Positions 62,845 through 64,000 of a stretch of 64,000 bases of DNA are shown in pieces. This DNA is from Actinomycetota bacterium (lineage in GTDB: Bacteria > Actinomycetota > Actinomycetes > Actinomycetales > Microbacteriaceae): NCBI GenBank assembly GCA_947449765.1, contig CANFSP010000005.1, positions 1-64,000 of the forward strand. Direction: 5' to 3'. A program made the position numbers and the translations under genes. Position 1 is the stretch's first letter. Each line of letters starts with the position of its first letter. The notes below the pieces were generated by a model. That model searched no databases and was not told the origin of the DNA. It saw nothing but the letters and a program-made list of their open reading frames with translations.

Positions 62845-63498
62845 CTACGAGGGCAGAATCTCGCCGGTCTCACCAGACACCACAAGCGTGGCGTTGTGCC
62901 TCGTCGCCTCAATCAGTTTCGCGTTGACACCGTCGACATCTGTCGCCCAGGCTGTCGCGTCCTCTCGGGTTCGCCCGAAGTACATGTGACGCGCGACCAG
63001 ACGCTCGATTCGCGCGTCTTCTGGTGTGGCACAGAACCACGCCTCATCGACGATTTCGCGAACCTGATCCCACGGTGCGGCATCGACCAACAGATAATTA
63101 CCCTCGACGATCACAATGCGATGGTGGTCCTCGATTGCTATTTCACCGGCGACGGGCTCGTCGACGGTTCGCTCAAAACTTGGCGCAAAGATGGTGTGGC
63201 CGCGTTCGGTTCGCACGCGCTTCAACAGGGCGACAAACCCCCATCCATCAAAAGTCTCGAGTGCACCTTTTCGATCTCTCAGGCCCAGTCGGGAAAGTGT
63301 TGAGTTGGCCAGGTGGTAGCCGTCCATCGGCAACGCAATGGCTTGACCGGCGCTCGTGCGGTTGAGCTCTTCAACTAGCCCACTTGCCAGCGTCGTTTTT
63401 CCTCCGCCCGGACTCCCCGCAATGCCGATGATGATTCGGCGGTCGCGTGAAGCCGAGTGGAGCGCTTCGATTCGCGAAATCAGATCATCAAATGGCAT
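62845..63498 (-). CDS. P-loop nucleoside/sugar kinase-like protein
   Basis: A 217-residue kinase with Walker A GIAGSPGGGKTTLA, ALPMDGYHLANS (uridine-kinase/pantothenate-kinase-like) and VEGNYLLVDAAPW. The pattern matches the putative fructose-transport-kinase (FrcK) group. The start at 63498 overlaps the epimerase gene by 11 bp, which suggests a sugar-catabolic operon in which the kinase acts on the epimerised ketose. Confidence 0.85.
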   Translation of the reverse strand: MPFDDLISRIEALHSASRDRRIIIGIAGSPGGGKTTLASGLVEELNRTSAGQAIALPMDGYHLANSTLSRLGLRDRKGALETFDGWGFVALLKRVRTERGHTIFAPSFERTVDEPVAGEIAIEDHHRIVIVEGNYLLVDAAPWDQVREIVDEAWFCATPEDARIERLVARHMYFGRTREDATAWATDVDGVNAKLIEATRHNATLVVSGETGEILPS

Positions 63499-64000
63499 GC
63501 GCGATCTCAAGTCGGTTTGCCATGAACTGTCGTGCGTGAATCGCCAGGGCAGGTCCGTCGTTCCACAGGTTCCGCCAGATGGCCAAATCGTTCGAGAGCG
63601 TCGGTGAAACCACTGCCGACGAGAACGACTCAAATGTAATCGGGCCGGAGTAGTTGATGTCGGCGAGCGCATGGAAGAACGAAGTGAAGTCGAGGTGGCC
63701 ACTACCGAGGTATCCGCGATGGTTTTCGCCAATGTGCACGTAGCCGAGGCGATCTCCCACGAGGTGCACGGGGCGCACAAAGTCATCCTCTTCAATGTTC
63801 ATGTGGTACGTGTCGAGGTGAATCACCACGTTGTCGTGACCGATGTCATCGGCTAGACGCAGCGCGTCGGCGGCGGTGTTAATCACGTTCGTTTCGTAGC
63901 GGTTGCAGATCTCGAGACCAAGGGTCATCTGCTTAGCCTGTGCTTCGACGGCCAAGTCTTTGAGAACCGACACCACATTAGCCCGACCGGTTGCAGAGAG
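63488..64000 (-). CDS. Sugar epimerase (D-tagatose/D-psicose 3-epimerase-like), partial
   Basis: The reading frame is open to the window end, so only the C-terminal 170 residues are seen. They include the metal ligands of ketose 3-epimerases: Glu in LGLEICNRYE, Asp in VIHLDTYHMN, His in GENHRGYLG, and Glu in ITFESFS. The TIM-barrel enzyme probably interconverts ketoses at C3. It is followed by the overlapping kinase gene. Confidence 0.88.
   Translation of the reverse strand, partial: LSATGRANVVSVLKDLAVEAQAKQMTLGLEICNRYETNVINTAADALRLADDIGHDNVVIHLDTYHMNIEEDDFVRPVHLVGDRLGYVHIGENHRGYLGSGHLDFTSFFHALADINYSGPITFESFSSAVVSPTLSNDLAIWRNLWNDGPALAIHARQFMANRLEIAHAI

Overview
The window looks like a chromosomal segment of a high-GC Gram-positive bacterium, most likely an actinobacterium of the family Microbacteriaceae. 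Supporting signs are many GTG starts, an IdeR/DtxR-type iron box, LAxTG-like sorting signals, and the order sucC-sucD-membrane protein-DUF6350-purN-purH. No phage, IS element or CRISPR array was seen. Family names come from reading the protein sequences; no database search was run.

Layout. (1) 1-2.8 kb: tRNA-Lys(UUU), followed by an islet that ends in a duplicated tRNA-Lys 3' half. A 49-bp hairpin replaces two T-loop bases in that copy and in a second one. The islet carries a MarR regulator and an NAD(P)H oxidoreductase. (2) 2.9-8.1 kb: exported proteins, namely two Tat-type metallophosphoesterases, a Spy/CpxP-like lipoprotein, and a D-amino-acid-oxidase-like lipoprotein whose domain order is circularly permuted. 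(3) 8.2-13.2 kb: sugar ABC transporter, aldose epimerase and divergent LacI regulator. (4) 13.3-20.7 kb: DUF2834, MpaB-like oxygenase, DCC thiol oxidoreductase, two sortase-type propeller proteins, an SDR, an Rrf2 regulator and two tandem alpha/beta hydrolases.

(5) 20.7-35.1 kb: a sulfur-rich neighbourhood. Reverse transsulfuration genes (CBS and CGS/CGL) sit behind a poly-cysteine leader peptide with a complementary downstream RNA segment, which is a convincing cysteine-responsive attenuator. Next come an APC permease, an organosulfur monooxygenase cluster (two DszC/SfnB-like, two NtaA/DmoA-like, one flavin reductase), MsrB, a ComB-like protein, and a CstR-type persulfide regulon (rhodanese lipoprotein, CstR, CoA-disulfide-reductase/rhodanese fusion, small Cys-rich protein) with a clear operator.

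(6) 35.1-49.4 kb: H1-like protein, MFS transporter, amylosucrase, Gfo/Idh/MocA, gamma-carbonic-anhydrase-like protein, glyA-folD under a ZTP riboswitch, purU, a ferric-reductase/FMN_bind/ApbE flavin electron-transfer operon, a P1B ATPase and a GNAT. (7) 49.4-64 kb: membrane-fused DDAH-like hydrolase, the sucCD-purNH block, a VIT transporter behind an iron box, PcrA/UvrD helicase, GDPD, Bax-inhibitor-1-like protein, a small-molecule kinase and a sugar epimerase cut by the window end.
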